32,887 nt of DNA from Eisenbergiella sp963559585 (GCA_963559585.1 CAUWLJ010000034.1:1-32887), one strand, 5' to 3'; counted from the first letter of the stretch, positions 15,004 through 22,758 are shown. The notes: generated by a model not told the origin, from the letters alone. Program-made: numbers and translations.

Positions 15004-17145
15004 TTACAGTGATCTTAGATCCATCAGTCTGCCGTTTTCTTCCTCCCAGCGGTAAAGCGGTGCATAGTCAGGCCGCTTTTTTTCAGGATCCTCTGCCACG
15101 ATCCTTTCCGCCAGAGAGCTGGCCGTAAGCAGCAGGCCGGAATCCTGATAAATGTCGCCCACCTTAAAGGCCAGCTCTCCGCTCTGCCGGATGCCGAACA
15201 AATCTCCGGGGCCGCGCAGCTTCAGATCCTCGCTGGCGATCTGGAAGCCGTCGTTGGAATCGTTCAGGATCTTCAGCCGCTTCATGGTCTGTTCGCTGTC
15301 GTTGGAGCTGATGAAAATACAGTAGCTCTGCGCATCCCCGCGCCCTACCCTGCCCCGGAGCTGATGGAGCTGGGCCAGTCCGAAGCGTTCGGCGTTCTCC
15401 ACCAGCATGACGGTGGCGTTGGGTACGTTGATGCCCACCTCGATTACCGTGGTGGAAACCAGAATGTCCGTTTTCCCTGCGGCAAAGTCCTCCATGATCT
15501 GCGCCTTTTGGGCCGGCTTCATTCTGCCATGCAGGGATTCCACCCGAATGTGGGAAGGAAGGGCGGAGCGCAGCTTGTCCGCGTAGTCGATGACATTTTC
15601 CAGCTCGTCCATCTCTCCCTCCTCCACCATGGGGCAGATGCAGTAGATCTGATGGCCCTGCTCCACCTGCCCGGCAAGGAAGCGGTAGGCGGTGGGGCGA
15701 TAGGAGGTTCCTACCACGCAGCTGCGGATTCGTTTGCGGCCCGCAGGCATTTCGTCCAGGATGGAAACGTTCAGGTCACCGTAGAGGACGATGGCAAGCG
15801 TGCGGGGAATGGGGGTGGCGCTCATAACCAGCACATGGGTATCCGCCCCCTTGTCAGCCAGCGTCTCCCGCTGTCTGACACCAAAGCGGTGCTGTTCGTC
15901 GGTGACCACCAGAGCAAGCTCCTGATATTCCACCTTTTCCTGAATCAGGGCGTGGGTTCCGATGATTACGTTGGCCTCCCCCTCGCGAATCTTCCGGTAG
16001 AGCTCCCTTTTCTCCCGGGCAGTCTGGGAGCCGGTAAGCAGGACGGGGGACAGGCCCAGGCTGTGCTCCGCATTCAGGCGGCACAGAGCTTCATAATGCT
16101 GGTTTGCCAGAACCTCGGTGGGAGCCATGAGGCAGCCCTGTCTGCCGCAGGAGGCGCACAGGAGGAGAGCCAGGAAGGCCAGGATGGTTTTGCCGCTGCC
16201 CACGTCGCCCTGCACCAGACGGTTCATGGCAGTCTGTCCGGTCAGATCTGCTTCGATTTCCTTCCACACCCGCAGCTGGGCTCCGGTGAGCCGGTAGGGA
16301 AGGAGGGAAAGCAGACGTTCCGTGTCGGGCACGGTATGCAGAGGGTGTGAAACCGGCCGGGCCAGATGCTCCCCCTTCATACGATGCAGCCCCAGAAAAA
16401 AGGCAAAAAATTCCTGAAAAGCCAGTCTTTTCCTTGCCTCCCCGATCTCCTCCATGCTGCGGGGACAGTGAATATACCTAAGAGCCTGTGCCTGGGTAAT
16501 CAGTCCCAGGCAGGTGCAGATGTCATCCGGAAGAAACTCCGGCAGACTGTCCCCGCAAACCTCCTCCAGGGCCGTCCGGACAGCCTTTAAGAGTTGATTG
16601 TTGGAGAGCCCTGCCGTCAGGCTGTACCTGGGCTGATAGGTACCCTGAATGGCCAGATACTCCTCCGGCCGGTAAATGCGGGGCTGCTCCATGCGGATAC
16701 GGGCCGCCGGTCTGCCGGCAGCACCGAGGGCGGCAGCTGCACCGCCGCCGGCTTCAAAGGCTCCCCTGCTTCCGGCCGGTGAGGCGGTATTTTCCTGGCA
16801 CATGCCCCGGAAAACATGGATGCTGCCCGGCTTCAGGATGGATTTCAGGTAGGGCATATTGAAGAAGGTCATACGAAAAAGGCCGGTTCCATCACCGGCC
16901 TCCACGGTTGTTATTTTCAGGGAGCGCCCTTTTTCATTCACGGACAGTCTCTGTACACGTGCCCTGAGGGCGCATACCTTTCCAGACGTCAGATTGGCGG
17001 CGCAGGTGAGCGGCTCCATGAATTCGTACCCTCTGGGGTAATGCTCCAGAAGCTCCCTGGTATTCGTAATATGGAGCCTGGCGAAAAGCGCCGCCGTCTT
17101 TTCGCCTACTCCCTTTAAGGATGTGAGTGGCGCGTTGTTTATCAT
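15004..17145 (-). CDS. recG: ATP-dependent DNA helicase RecG
   Basis: RecG remodels stalled replication forks and Holliday junctions. The 713-residue protein has the N-terminal wedge (OB) domain and two helicase domains. Walker A is GDVGSGKT at 313-320, the DExH box is DEQH at 416-419, motif III is SATPIPRT at 442-449, and motif VI is QLRGRVGRG. Between about residues 119 and 152, in the wedge domain, lies an Ala/Gly/Arg-rich low-complexity insertion not expected in RecG. The ATG at 17145 has GGAG 14 bases upstream, which is far, but the SLKGVGEKTAA start is typical of the family. It lies between fakA and degV in one unit. Confidence 0.95.
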   Translation of the reverse strand: MINNAPLTSLKGVGEKTAALFARLHITNTRELLEHYPRGYEFMEPLTCAANLTSGKVCALRARVQRLSVNEKGRSLKITTVEAGDGTGLFRMTFFNMPYLKSILKPGSIHVFRGMCQENTASPAGSRGAFEAGGGAAAALGAAGRPAARIRMEQPRIYRPEEYLAIQGTYQPRYSLTAGLSNNQLLKAVRTALEEVCGDSLPEFLPDDICTCLGLITQAQALRYIHCPRSMEEIGEARKRLAFQEFFAFFLGLHRMKGEHLARPVSHPLHTVPDTERLLSLLPYRLTGAQLRVWKEIEADLTGQTAMNRLVQGDVGSGKTILAFLALLLCASCGRQGCLMAPTEVLANQHYEALCRLNAEHSLGLSPVLLTGSQTAREKRELYRKIREGEANVIIGTHALIQEKVEYQELALVVTDEQHRFGVRQRETLADKGADTHVLVMSATPIPRTLAIVLYGDLNVSILDEMPAGRKRIRSCVVGTSYRPTAYRFLAGQVEQGHQIYCICPMVEEGEMDELENVIDYADKLRSALPSHIRVESLHGRMKPAQKAQIMEDFAAGKTDILVSTTVIEVGINVPNATVMLVENAERFGLAQLHQLRGRVGRGDAQSYCIFISSNDSEQTMKRLKILNDSNDGFQIASEDLKLRGPGDLFGIRQSGELAFKVGDIYQDSGLLLTASSLAERIVAEDPEKKRPDYAPLYRWEEENGRLMDLRSL

Positions 17146-17188
17146 GAATGACTATTCTACTCCGGATCCTGCTGTCGGTATACTGGCA

Positions 17189-17207
17189 GGCAGAATCCTA
17201 TTCTGCC
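17189..17207 (-). repeat. hairpin over the fakA stop codon
   Basis: GGCAGAAT and ATTCTGCC form an 8-base-pair perfect stem with a 3-base loop, and the fakA TAG stop lies inside it. It is not followed by T residues, so it probably does not terminate transcription. It may protect the upstream message from 3' decay within the operon. Confidence 0.5.
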
Positions 17208-18877
17208 GAAATAATATAATAATAGATGGGCTGGCCGCCGTACTGCAGCTCCACATCGCAGGAGGGAAACTGTTCCTCCACCTTTTCCTTCAGCTTCTGT
17301 GCATCCTCCTCAGTGGTATCTGCTCCGTAATAGATACTGATCAGCTCTGTATCCTCATCCGTCATGGCAGCTATCATCTGGAGGGAAACCTCCTGGAGGC
17401 TTCCGCCCACAGAAAGGATTCCCGCGTCGCCGATGCCCATATAGTCGCCCTGCTTGATCTCTTTATCGTCGATTAGAGTATCCCTTACCGCATAGGTAAC
17501 CTCTCCGGTCTTTACCCGGCCGATTTCCTCAGTCATGGAAGCCTCGTTCTCCTGGGGGCCCATATCGGGCACGTAGTTGATCACTGCGGTGATGCCCTGA
17601 GGAATGGTTCTGGTGGGAATGACCACCACATTCTTGTCCTCCACCAGATATTTTGCCTGGTTGGCGGCCAGAATGATGTTCTTGTTGTTGGGGAGCACGT
17701 AAACCGTGTCCGCGTTCACCTTCTCGATGGCGTTGATCACGTCCTCCGTGCTGGGGTTCATGGTCTGGCCGCCGGAGATGATGTGATCCACACCCAGTCC
17801 GCGGAAGATCTCGTCGATTCCGTCTCCCACGGAAACTGCGATGAAGCCCGCATCCTTATGCTCCATGGAAGGTTCCCTCGGGGCTTCATAGGCCTCCTCC
17901 TCTGCCTCGGACATCTTAAACAGCTTTTCCTGATGCTCCAGACGCATGTTGTCTATCTTCATATTGGAAAGGGCTCCGTACTTCAATGCCTTCTGGATGG
18001 CCAGACCGGGGTCATTGGTATGTACGTGTACCTTGACCACATCATCGTCCGCCACCACCACGATGGAATCACCGATGGATTCCAGATAGGCCTTAAAATC
18101 CATTTCCTGTTTGATGTTAAAGGTTCTGGACAGGAGGATGATAAATTCTGTACAGTAGCCGAACCGGATCTCCATATTGGCCTGGGCCTCCAGGCTGCTG
18201 TTTACGGATACCCTGGGAGCGGAAGCGGGCGTTTCGCTGACCGTAAGGTCAACCTCCTTGCCCAGGAAAGCGTCAAAAGCGCCGTGAAGAACCTCCACAA
18301 GCCCCTGCCCGCCGGAATCCACCACACCGGCCTGCTTCAGTACGGGAAGCATTTCGGGTGTCTGGCTGAGTACGTACTCTGCATGGGCGATCACCTGTGA
18401 GAGGAACTTCTCCATATCCTCCTCTCCCGCGTCCGCCAGCTCTCTGGCCTTCATGGAAGCGCCCTTGGCAACGGTGAGGATGGTACCCTCCTTGGGCTTC
18501 ATCACAGCCTTGTAGGCAGTCTCCACAGCCTTCTCACAGGCCGCTGCCGCAATGGGAACGGTGATCCGGTCATAGTCGCGGATTCCTTTAGTAAAGCCTC
18601 TGAAAAGCTGGGAAAGAATGACGCCGGAGTTGCCGCGCGCCCCGCGCAGGGAACCGGAGGAAATTGCCTTGGACAGGGAAGCCATATCGGGCTCTGCCAT
18701 GCCTGCCACCTCCTTGGCTGCGGACATGATGGTAAGCGTCATGTTCGTGCCCGTATCTCCGTCGGGAACCGGGAATACATTCAGTTCATTGATCCATTCC
18801 TTCTTGCTCTCAAGATTCTTGGCTCCGGCTAAGAACATCCTCGCCAGGCAGCCGGCGTCGATCGTATTCAAACTCAC
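17198..18877 (-). CDS. fakA: fatty acid kinase FakA (YloV, DAK2 domain)
   Basis: FakA phosphorylates fatty acids held by a DegV/FakB protein. The 559-residue product has an N-terminal DAK2 kinase domain with the nucleotide and metal motif PDGDTGTN at residues 38-45 and DSGGQGL further on, a middle domain, and a C-terminal EDD-like domain. The open frame begins with TTG at 18901, overlapping the upstream Asp23 gene. The GTG at 18877 is preferred because AGGAGG lies 9 bases before it, and the family normally starts shortly before the 'LARMFLAGAKNL' stretch. It follows the Asp23 gene by 16 bases, the standard yloU-yloV pair of Firmicutes. The DegV protein two genes downstream is the likely partner. 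Confidence 0.93.
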   Translation of the reverse strand: MSLNTIDAGCLARMFLAGAKNLESKKEWINELNVFPVPDGDTGTNMTLTIMSAAKEVAGMAEPDMASLSKAISSGSLRGARGNSGVILSQLFRGFTKGIRDYDRITVPIAAAACEKAVETAYKAVMKPKEGTILTVAKGASMKARELADAGEEDMEKFLSQVIAHAEYVLSQTPEMLPVLKQAGVVDSGGQGLVEVLHGAFDAFLGKEVDLTVSETPASAPRVSVNSSLEAQANMEIRFGYCTEFIILLSRTFNIKQEMDFKAYLESIGDSIVVVADDDVVKVHVHTNDPGLAIQKALKYGALSNMKIDNMRLEHQEKLFKMSEAEEEAYEAPREPSMEHKDAGFIAVSVGDGIDEIFRGLGVDHIISGGQTMNPSTEDVINAIEKVNADTVYVLPNNKNIILAANQAKYLVEDKNVVVIPTRTIPQGITAVINYVPDMGPQENEASMTEEIGRVKTGEVTYAVRDTLIDDKEIKQGDYMGIGDAGILSVGGSLQEVSLQMIAAMTDEDTELISIYYGADTTEEDAQKLKEKVEEQFPSCDVELQYGGQPIYYYIISAE

Positions 18878-18893
18878 AACTAAAGTCCTCCTC

Positions 18894-19247
18894 TTAATCA
18901 ATCACTCGTACACCTTCTACGAAGATGTTGATTTTCTCAATTTCCATTCCGGTGAATTCCTCCACCTTGTACTTCACATTGTCTACCAGGTTATCGGAAA
19001 CCGCAAGGATGCTCACACCGTAAGCAACGATCACATGAAAATCCAGAGTAAGCTTATTGTTATTGACCGTGACGGCGATACCCTTTGTCAGGTTATCCCT
19101 GCGCAGAAGCATGACCACATCCTTGGCAGTGATGCCCATGCCCACAATACCGAAGCATTCCGTGGCCACGATACCTGCATACTGCGCGATCACTTCTTTA
19201 TCAATGGTTATATTGCCCATATGGGTGTTCAGATAAGAGCCCTTCAT
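18894..19247 (-). CDS. Asp23/Gls24 family envelope stress protein (YloU)
   Basis: A small cytoplasmic protein of 117 residues with the Asp23/Gls24 domain. The sequence ITIDKEVIAQYAG, followed by a conserved AVTVNNNKLTLDFHVIVAYG beta-rich segment (broken here by several substitutions), is typical. Its role is not settled; Asp23 relatives lie near the membrane and respond to envelope stress, and yloU is almost always beside yloV/fakA. The ATG at 19247 has AAGGAGG 6 bases upstream. It is the first gene of the long minus-strand unit. A -10 box (TATAAT at 19309-19314) lies 60 bases upstream. Confidence 0.93.
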   Translation of the reverse strand: MKGSYLNTHMGNITIDKEVIAQYAGIVATECFGIVGMGITAKDVVMLLRRDNLTKGIAVTVNNNKLTLDFHVIVAYGVSILAVSDNLVDNVKYKVEEFTGMEIEKINIFVEGVRVID

Positions 19248-19308
19248 GTAGTACCTCCTTTTTGACAGCGCAGGGCAGACCTCACCCCTGCCGCTTACGT
19301 TTACCGTT

Positions 19309-19314
19309 ATTATA
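19309..19314 (-). promoter_or_regulatory. -10 box for the Asp23-fakA unit
   Basis: TATAAT reads on the minus strand. At 17-base spacing the -35 position is TTCCAT, a weak match, so only the -10 is convincing. It lies back to back with the rpmB promoter on the other strand. Confidence 0.5.
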
Positions 19315-19356
19315 ACCGCTTTGCGCAGAAAATGGAAGATAAATTTATTTTTCCGC

Positions 19357-19385
19357 TTGCAAAAAAAAGGTTTTTCTGTTAATAT
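19357..19385 (+). promoter_or_regulatory. rpmB promoter
   Basis: TTGCAA (19357-19362) and TAATAT (19380-19385) are separated by exactly 17 bases, filled with A- and T-runs. The expected start site is about 40 bases before the rpmB ATG. Confidence 0.7.
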
Positions 19386-19431
19386 ACAGATGTTGTGGTC
19401 TGAAAAATTAACTGGTTTAGGAGGTGCGAAG

Positions 19432-19617
19432 ATGGCAAAATGCGATATTTGCGGTAAGGGTGCTCATTTTGGAAACAACGTAAGCCATTCCCATAGAAGA
19501 TCCAATCATATCTGGAATTCAAACGTTAAGCGTGTGAAGTGTCTGGTAAACGGAGCATCCAAGAGAATGCACGTATGTACCAACTGCCTGAAGTCTGGCA
19601 GAGTTGAGAGAGCTTAA
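19432..19617 (+). CDS. rpmB: 50S ribosomal protein L28
   Basis: Ribosomal protein L28 of 61 residues, a component of the large subunit. It is the zinc-binding (C+) form: Cys4 and Cys7 in CDIC, and Cys49 and Cys52 in CTNC can hold a zinc ion, with an extra Cys37. The signature GNNVSHSHRR is typical of L28. The open frame extends further upstream, but the ATG at 19432 has AGGAGG at the right spacing and gives the standard MAKCD start. It is a single-gene unit with its own promoter (19357-19385) and terminator (19649-19691). Confidence 0.98.
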   Translation: MAKCDICGKGAHFGNNVSHSHRRSNHIWNSNVKRVKCLVNGASKRMHVCTNCLKSGRVERA

Positions 19618-19648
19618 TGGTTCTTGATTTTGGAATACGGCACAAGGT

Positions 19649-19691
19649 AAGACTGTGAGAGCTGCATGGCAGGTCTGCACAGTCTTTTTTT
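19649..19691 (+). terminator. rho-independent terminator of rpmB
   Basis: AAGACTGTG (19649-19657) pairs with CACAGTCTT (19678-19686) around a 20-base loop, followed by a run of seven T residues at 19685-19691. It lies 32 bases after the rpmB stop. Confidence 0.88.
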
Positions 19692-19730
19692 GTACAATAG
19701 GAAAATTTCTTTCCTATTCTACAAAAAAAG
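19684..19730. repeat. 21-base inverted repeat sharing the rpmB terminator T-run
   Basis: Arms 19684-19704 and 19710-19730 are reverse complements with one mismatch and a 5-base loop. The left arm begins with the T-run of the rpmB terminator; the right arm ends with seven A residues, which form a T-run on the minus strand. Transcripts converging from rpmB and from the ytfJ side both meet T-runs here, so it probably works as a two-way termination zone. Between 19731 and 19819 a GC-rich imperfect hairpin near 19747-19776 is the only other structure. Confidence 0.7.
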
Positions 19731-19819
19731 ACGCCCCGCTGTGGATGCGCACTCGCGCGAGAGCGCGGGTGTGCGAATGGCGCGATTAAACGTCCTTCCA
19801 GCCACAGCATTTCGCTCCC

Positions 19820-19972
19820 CTATCTGCCGCAGAAGATCATATTGTAGCTTACCACCAGCAGAAGCACGGCAACCAGAAGCCCGGCCAGGCGGTTGGAAAT
19901 CAGCAGGGCCAGAAGCATACCCAGTGCGATGCTGAACACGATGATTCCTGTCATCTTCCAAAACTGCTGCAT
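19820..19972 (-). CDS. small two-helix membrane protein, 50 residues
   Basis: A 50-residue frame from ATG at 19972 to TAG at 19820 reads MQQFWKMTGIIVF at the start and ends in FCGR. It has two hydrophobic segments at about residues 8-25 and 29-47 joined by SNRLAG, the form of a helical hairpin membrane protein. GGAAGGGGAAGGG precedes the ATG, a purine-rich site though close to the start. It lies downstream of ytfJ on the same strand, separated by an 11-base-pair hairpin. Composition argues for a real gene, since antisense shadows here are Arg/Pro-rich. Function is unknown. Confidence 0.65.
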   Translation of the reverse strand: MQQFWKMTGIIVFSIALGMLLALLISNRLAGLLVAVLLLVVSYNMIFCGR

Positions 19973-20001
19973 CCCTTCCCCTTCCCTCCGGGCATGGCAA
20001 A

Positions 20002-20040
20002 CGCCTTCCGCTTTGCTCTATTTTATGAGAGCGGAAGGCG
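20002..20040 (-). terminator. hairpin after ytfJ, possible weak terminator
   Basis: CGCCTTCCGCT (20002-20012) and AGCGGAAGGCG (20030-20040) form a perfect 11-base-pair stem with a 17-base loop containing a small CTC/GAG pairing. On the minus strand it is followed only by TTTGCC, so termination would be weak. It lies between ytfJ and the 50-residue gene and could also be a processing site. Confidence 0.45.
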
Positions 20041-20072
20041 CTGTATGCCTGTCAGTTCTGCTGTTCAGGTTT

Positions 20073-20480
20073 TTATTCCTTTGATGAAGCGTCATCGGGG
20101 AAGGCTGCCTCCTTTGCTTCCTCGTCGCTCATCATCTCCACAGGCTTTGACGTAAAACGGTCTACCAGGTCGGGGATCATATCCAGGAGCTTGGTCATGC
20201 TGTCCTGGTTTTTGACGTTCACAAGGCGGGTCTGTCCGTTTCTGATCAGAAGGACTGCGCTGGGGGTCATCTTGCCTGACAGGCCGCCTCCGCCTCCGTC
20301 CTTCCGGTCGCTCCTGCTGGCTCCCGCTCCCACGCCAAAGGTGACGTCCACCAGGGGAACGATGATGGTGTCGTCGATCCTGGTGGCCTCTCCCACCACC
20401 GTTTTGGTGGACATGAGAGCGTTTGCCCCTTTCAGAAGGGACTCCATTACGGAATTGATACTGTTCGTGTTATCGGCCAT
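20073..20480 (-). CDS. ytfJ: GerW/YtfJ family sporulation protein
   Basis: The 135-residue product belongs to the YtfJ/GerW family; in Bacillus subtilis GerW is a spore-core protein needed for proper germination. It shows the family pattern: an N-terminal helix (MESLLKG), then GEATRIDDTIIVPLVDVTFGVGAG, a glycine-rich loop, and a hydrophobic core with SAVLLI. The C-terminus is acidic. The true ATG is at 20480, two codons inside the open frame, with AGGAGG 6 bases upstream. It overlaps the last 11 bases of the DUF2953 gene, whose stop region supplies the ribosome binding site, so the two are translationally coupled, a conserved pairing in Firmicutes. Confidence 0.93.
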   Translation of the reverse strand: MADNTNSINSVMESLLKGANALMSTKTVVGEATRIDDTIIVPLVDVTFGVGAGASRSDRKDGGGGGLSGKMTPSAVLLIRNGQTRLVNVKNQDSMTKLLDMIPDLVDRFTSKPVEMMSDEEAKEAAFPDDASSKE

Positions 20481-21525
20481 TGGCAACCTCCTCTTTCTTC
20501 AACTGTCTGATCAGCCTCCAGGTTCTTTTATCCAGGAGAACCGTAAGTAAATGGTAGATCGGAATGCAGAGACGCACTCTCCCTCTGGCGGAAAGCTCTC
20601 CGGCCAGACAGGCTTTGTCAAAATCCGGCGTGATATGGATACGCTCCCCCACCAGGGGATAAAACATTCCATGGAGCGCCAGAAGGTTTGCGGTGGATGC
20701 CGGATCCCCTGTTCCCAGGGTGAGGGAAGCCGAAAAGCGCTGAGGCAGAACGTGGCGCAGCAGCTTTTTCGTATGCCTCAGGATTTTATCCGCCGCCCTT
20801 CTGGTTTCTGGACAGTGGAACAGCTCCTGATAATAGTCCCAGGTCTGCCTCAGCCCTTCTGCCTTCTCTCCAAGGATGGCGGCGGCATGGGCAGAGCCGG
20901 TAAACAGGCTTTGAAGCCTTTCGCAGAAGCTGCGGACGGCAGAGGCAATGCGCGCCAAAACGGATGGCCGTTCCTGCCGTCCGTCCGTCCTGCCAATTTG
21001 CTCCTCCGCCGTGGGCGAAACCTTCGGGGGAGACGGAGGATCCGGCTGAGGAGGCTTTGGGGAACTGGGCTCCTGCCGTTTTTCCGTATTCTCTGTATTT
21101 TCAGCGGTTTTCCTGCCGGGCTTCTGATTCACGGGATCTTCTGTGCGTTTTGAATCCTCTGAGCCTTTTTTTTCCGGCGTATTCCGTTTCCGGCGGGGCC
21201 GGAGGGGAATTCCCAGAATCGTAAGCCTGGCCTTCAGACGGGGCTGATCCTTTTCCGATCCATCCCCCTTCTGAAAACTGGCCTGGAAACAGATCAGGCG
21301 GGCCAGCCAGGAGACGCGCAGAAGGCCGCCGGCACAGGAACCCTCTTTTGTTTTTTCTCCTTCCCCGCCGGCATAGATGCCGTCAGCCCTTTCCGGCAAT
21401 ACCATTGACAGCCGGTAGCGTACCGGAACCAGCAGGATCAGAAGCAGGGCTGCCAGAAGCAGGCAGAGCACCGTCAGCAGGATCAGGCCTGCTGTTTTTA
21501 ATATTGTCAAAATGAATGCCACCAT
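20470..21525 (-). CDS. DUF2953 domain membrane-anchored protein
   Basis: A 351-residue protein with one long N-terminal membrane segment (about residues 5-35), a short domain, a charged and proline-rich linker (about 95-175) that is probably disordered, and a C-terminal DUF2953 domain with the HITPDFD and GRVRLCIPIYH signatures. The function of DUF2953 is unknown; it normally precedes ytfJ in spore formers, as here with an 11-base overlap, suggesting a sporulation role. The start is ATG at 21525; the preceding TTG in the open frame is unlikely. The ribosome binding site (TGGGA) is weak. It follows the next gene upstream by 13 bases. Confidence 0.85.
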   Translation of the reverse strand: MVAFILTILKTAGLILLTVLCLLLAALLLILLVPVRYRLSMVLPERADGIYAGGEGEKTKEGSCAGGLLRVSWLARLICFQASFQKGDGSEKDQPRLKARLTILGIPLRPRRKRNTPEKKGSEDSKRTEDPVNQKPGRKTAENTENTEKRQEPSSPKPPQPDPPSPPKVSPTAEEQIGRTDGRQERPSVLARIASAVRSFCERLQSLFTGSAHAAAILGEKAEGLRQTWDYYQELFHCPETRRAADKILRHTKKLLRHVLPQRFSASLTLGTGDPASTANLLALHGMFYPLVGERIHITPDFDKACLAGELSARGRVRLCIPIYHLLTVLLDKRTWRLIRQLKKEEVANGR

Positions 21526-21538
21526 CAAATCGTTCCCA

Positions 21539-21910
21539 TCATGTGTCCGCCGCCTGTGCCGCAGGCTTCTGCTCTGGCCGGAGGCACTGTGTTTCGTTTT
21601 CTCCCCAGTGTTCCAGAAGATAATGCTTCATATCCGCCTCCCCGGTCTCCCGCAGGGTATCCTTGAGGATTTTCTGCACCAGCTCCAGCGCTTCCTCCCG
21701 GCTGCCGGCCAGCCCGGCGATCTTCAATCCGTCCTTAGCATAAAAGCGCTGCTTCAGAAGACCGCTGTGAAAAATATCCAGCTGGTCGGAAGATGCGGAC
21801 AGGGTGACCAGATAAACGTCAGCCCGTCCCTTCCCCAGAAGGAGCTTCTGCCGGATGACTCTGGGATGTGTGACCGAGGCTCCCACATAAAGCTTTCTGT
21901 AGAACTCCAT
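21539..21910 (-). CDS. conserved protein of unknown function, 123 residues
   Basis: I recall similar proteins in Lachnospiraceae (beginning with xFYxKLYVG), but no function is known to me. The sequence is a mixed alpha/beta globular protein without membrane segments: a beta-rich N-terminal half (ADVYLVTLSASSDQLDIFH) and a helical second half (SREEALELVQKIL). The frame is open to 22093, but residues before MEFYRKLY have no ribosome binding site and read as leader sequence; the ATG at 21910 has AAAGGA upstream. It heads the DUF2953-ytfJ group with 13 bases to the next gene, so a link to sporulation is possible. The 267 bases upstream hold two inverted repeats and no other gene. Confidence 0.72.
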   Translation of the reverse strand: MEFYRKLYVGASVTHPRVIRQKLLLGKGRADVYLVTLSASSDQLDIFHSGLLKQRFYAKDGLKIAGLAGSREEALELVQKILKDTLRETGEADMKHYLLEHWGENETQCLRPEQKPAAQAADT

Positions 21911-21945
21911 GCCGTTCGTTTCCTTTCCACGGAGAGGAACCACGC

Positions 21946-21996
21946 AGAAGAACTTCGGAGGAAAATATCTCCTGAGAATATTCCCGGCGTTCTTCT
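21946..21996 (-). promoter_or_regulatory. structured leader of the 123-residue gene
   Basis: AGAAGAAC (21946-21953) and GTTCTTCT (21989-21996) pair, and between them GGAAAATATCTC and GAGAATATTCC give an imperfect inner stem. The combined structure lies 35 bases before the start codon. It may be a regulatory leader; it resembles no riboswitch I know. Confidence 0.45.
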
Positions 21997-22137
21997 CCTT
22001 CAGTATTGCCGCTTTGTCAGCCGCTTTATTCTCCGCTTTTTTAAATAAGGAAATGCTTCCTGCCCTCAAGCGCATTTGAAGCTTCCCTTCCACTGTCTGT
22101 ACGTTCTGCCCCGGTGAGGGAGCAGTTTAATGAAGGA

Positions 22138-22163
22138 GCAGGAGAGGCATTCACCTCTCCCGC
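22138..22163 (-). terminator. hairpin after the Nudix gene
   Basis: A 10-base-pair stem (22138-22147 with 22154-22163, one G-U pair) has a 6-base loop and lies just after the Nudix stop. On the minus strand it is followed by TCCTTCATT, a poor T-tail, so termination may be partial. Confidence 0.45.
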
Positions 22164-22177
22164 TTTTGCTGTCATGT

Positions 22178-22630
22178 TTAAAAGTATTTCCGGCTTCCCC
22201 AGAGGTTCCTCTTTTTCAGTTCCAGGTATTCATGATAGGCCTTCTCCAGTATCTGCTTCTCATTGGCAAATTTCAGAAGGTGATAAGCTTCATGATACTT
22301 GTAGAATCCTGAGTCCACAAAATACTCCTCACGCTGTGGCTTGCTGTAATAACTGTCCGCCATCATCAGATACCAGTGAACCTCCTTGTCCACCGTGTCC
22401 TCCGGCACATTGAAGGTATACTCGCTTTTACCGATGTACTTGATGATGGAAGCTCTCGCGCCGCTCTCCTCCAGCACCTCTCTGAGCGCCGTATCCTTGT
22501 ACTCCTCTCCTGCTTCTACCGTTCCCTTGGGCAACACCCAGCCCTCGTACTTGTTCTTGAAATTCTTGTACAGAAGAAGGATTTTACCCCGGAAAATAAC
22601 CACACCGCCACAGCTTGTTGCTTCTATCAT
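22178..22630 (-). CDS. Nudix hydrolase
   Basis: A 150-residue Nudix enzyme that would cleave a nucleoside diphosphate linked to another group. The Nudix box is complete from Gly36 to Ala58, with GEEYKDTALREVLEESGA carrying the REVLEE metal-binding core. The remainder (TFNVPEDTVDKEVHWYLM) resembles the diadenosine tetraphosphate or RNA-pyrophosphohydrolase type seen in Clostridia; the substrate is unproven. The ATG at 22630 follows AGGAGGG; 13 in-frame residues upstream are rejected. It has its own promoter at 22730-22758 and a hairpin at its end, so it is probably a single-gene unit. Confidence 0.92.
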   Translation of the reverse strand: MIEATSCGGVVIFRGKILLLYKNFKNKYEGWVLPKGTVEAGEEYKDTALREVLEESGARASIIKYIGKSEYTFNVPEDTVDKEVHWYLMMADSYYSKPQREEYFVDSGFYKYHEAYHLLKFANEKQILEKAYHEYLELKKRNLWGSRKYF

Positions 22631-22729
22631 TGCAATCCCTCCTGTTTGGTGTGTCTCGCGCCTGCGCATGCTTTCTCCGGAAAAGTATATTCTTCCGTGA
22701 ACGGATGCACAGGCGTTTCATCTGGTTAA

Positions 22730-22758
22730 AGTATATCCCAAAAAGGCAGGCAAGGCAA
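22730..22758 (-). promoter_or_regulatory. Nudix gene promoter
   Basis: On the minus strand TTGCCT (22753-22758) and TATACT (22730-22735) are separated by exactly 17 bases. A second TATACT lies nearer the gene at about 22684-22689 without a good -35 box. Confidence 0.68.

Noticed and set aside
21911..22093. 61-residue N-terminal extension of the 123-residue gene
   Set aside because: No ribosome binding site precedes it, it covers the structured leader, and related proteins start at the xFYxKLYVG stretch.
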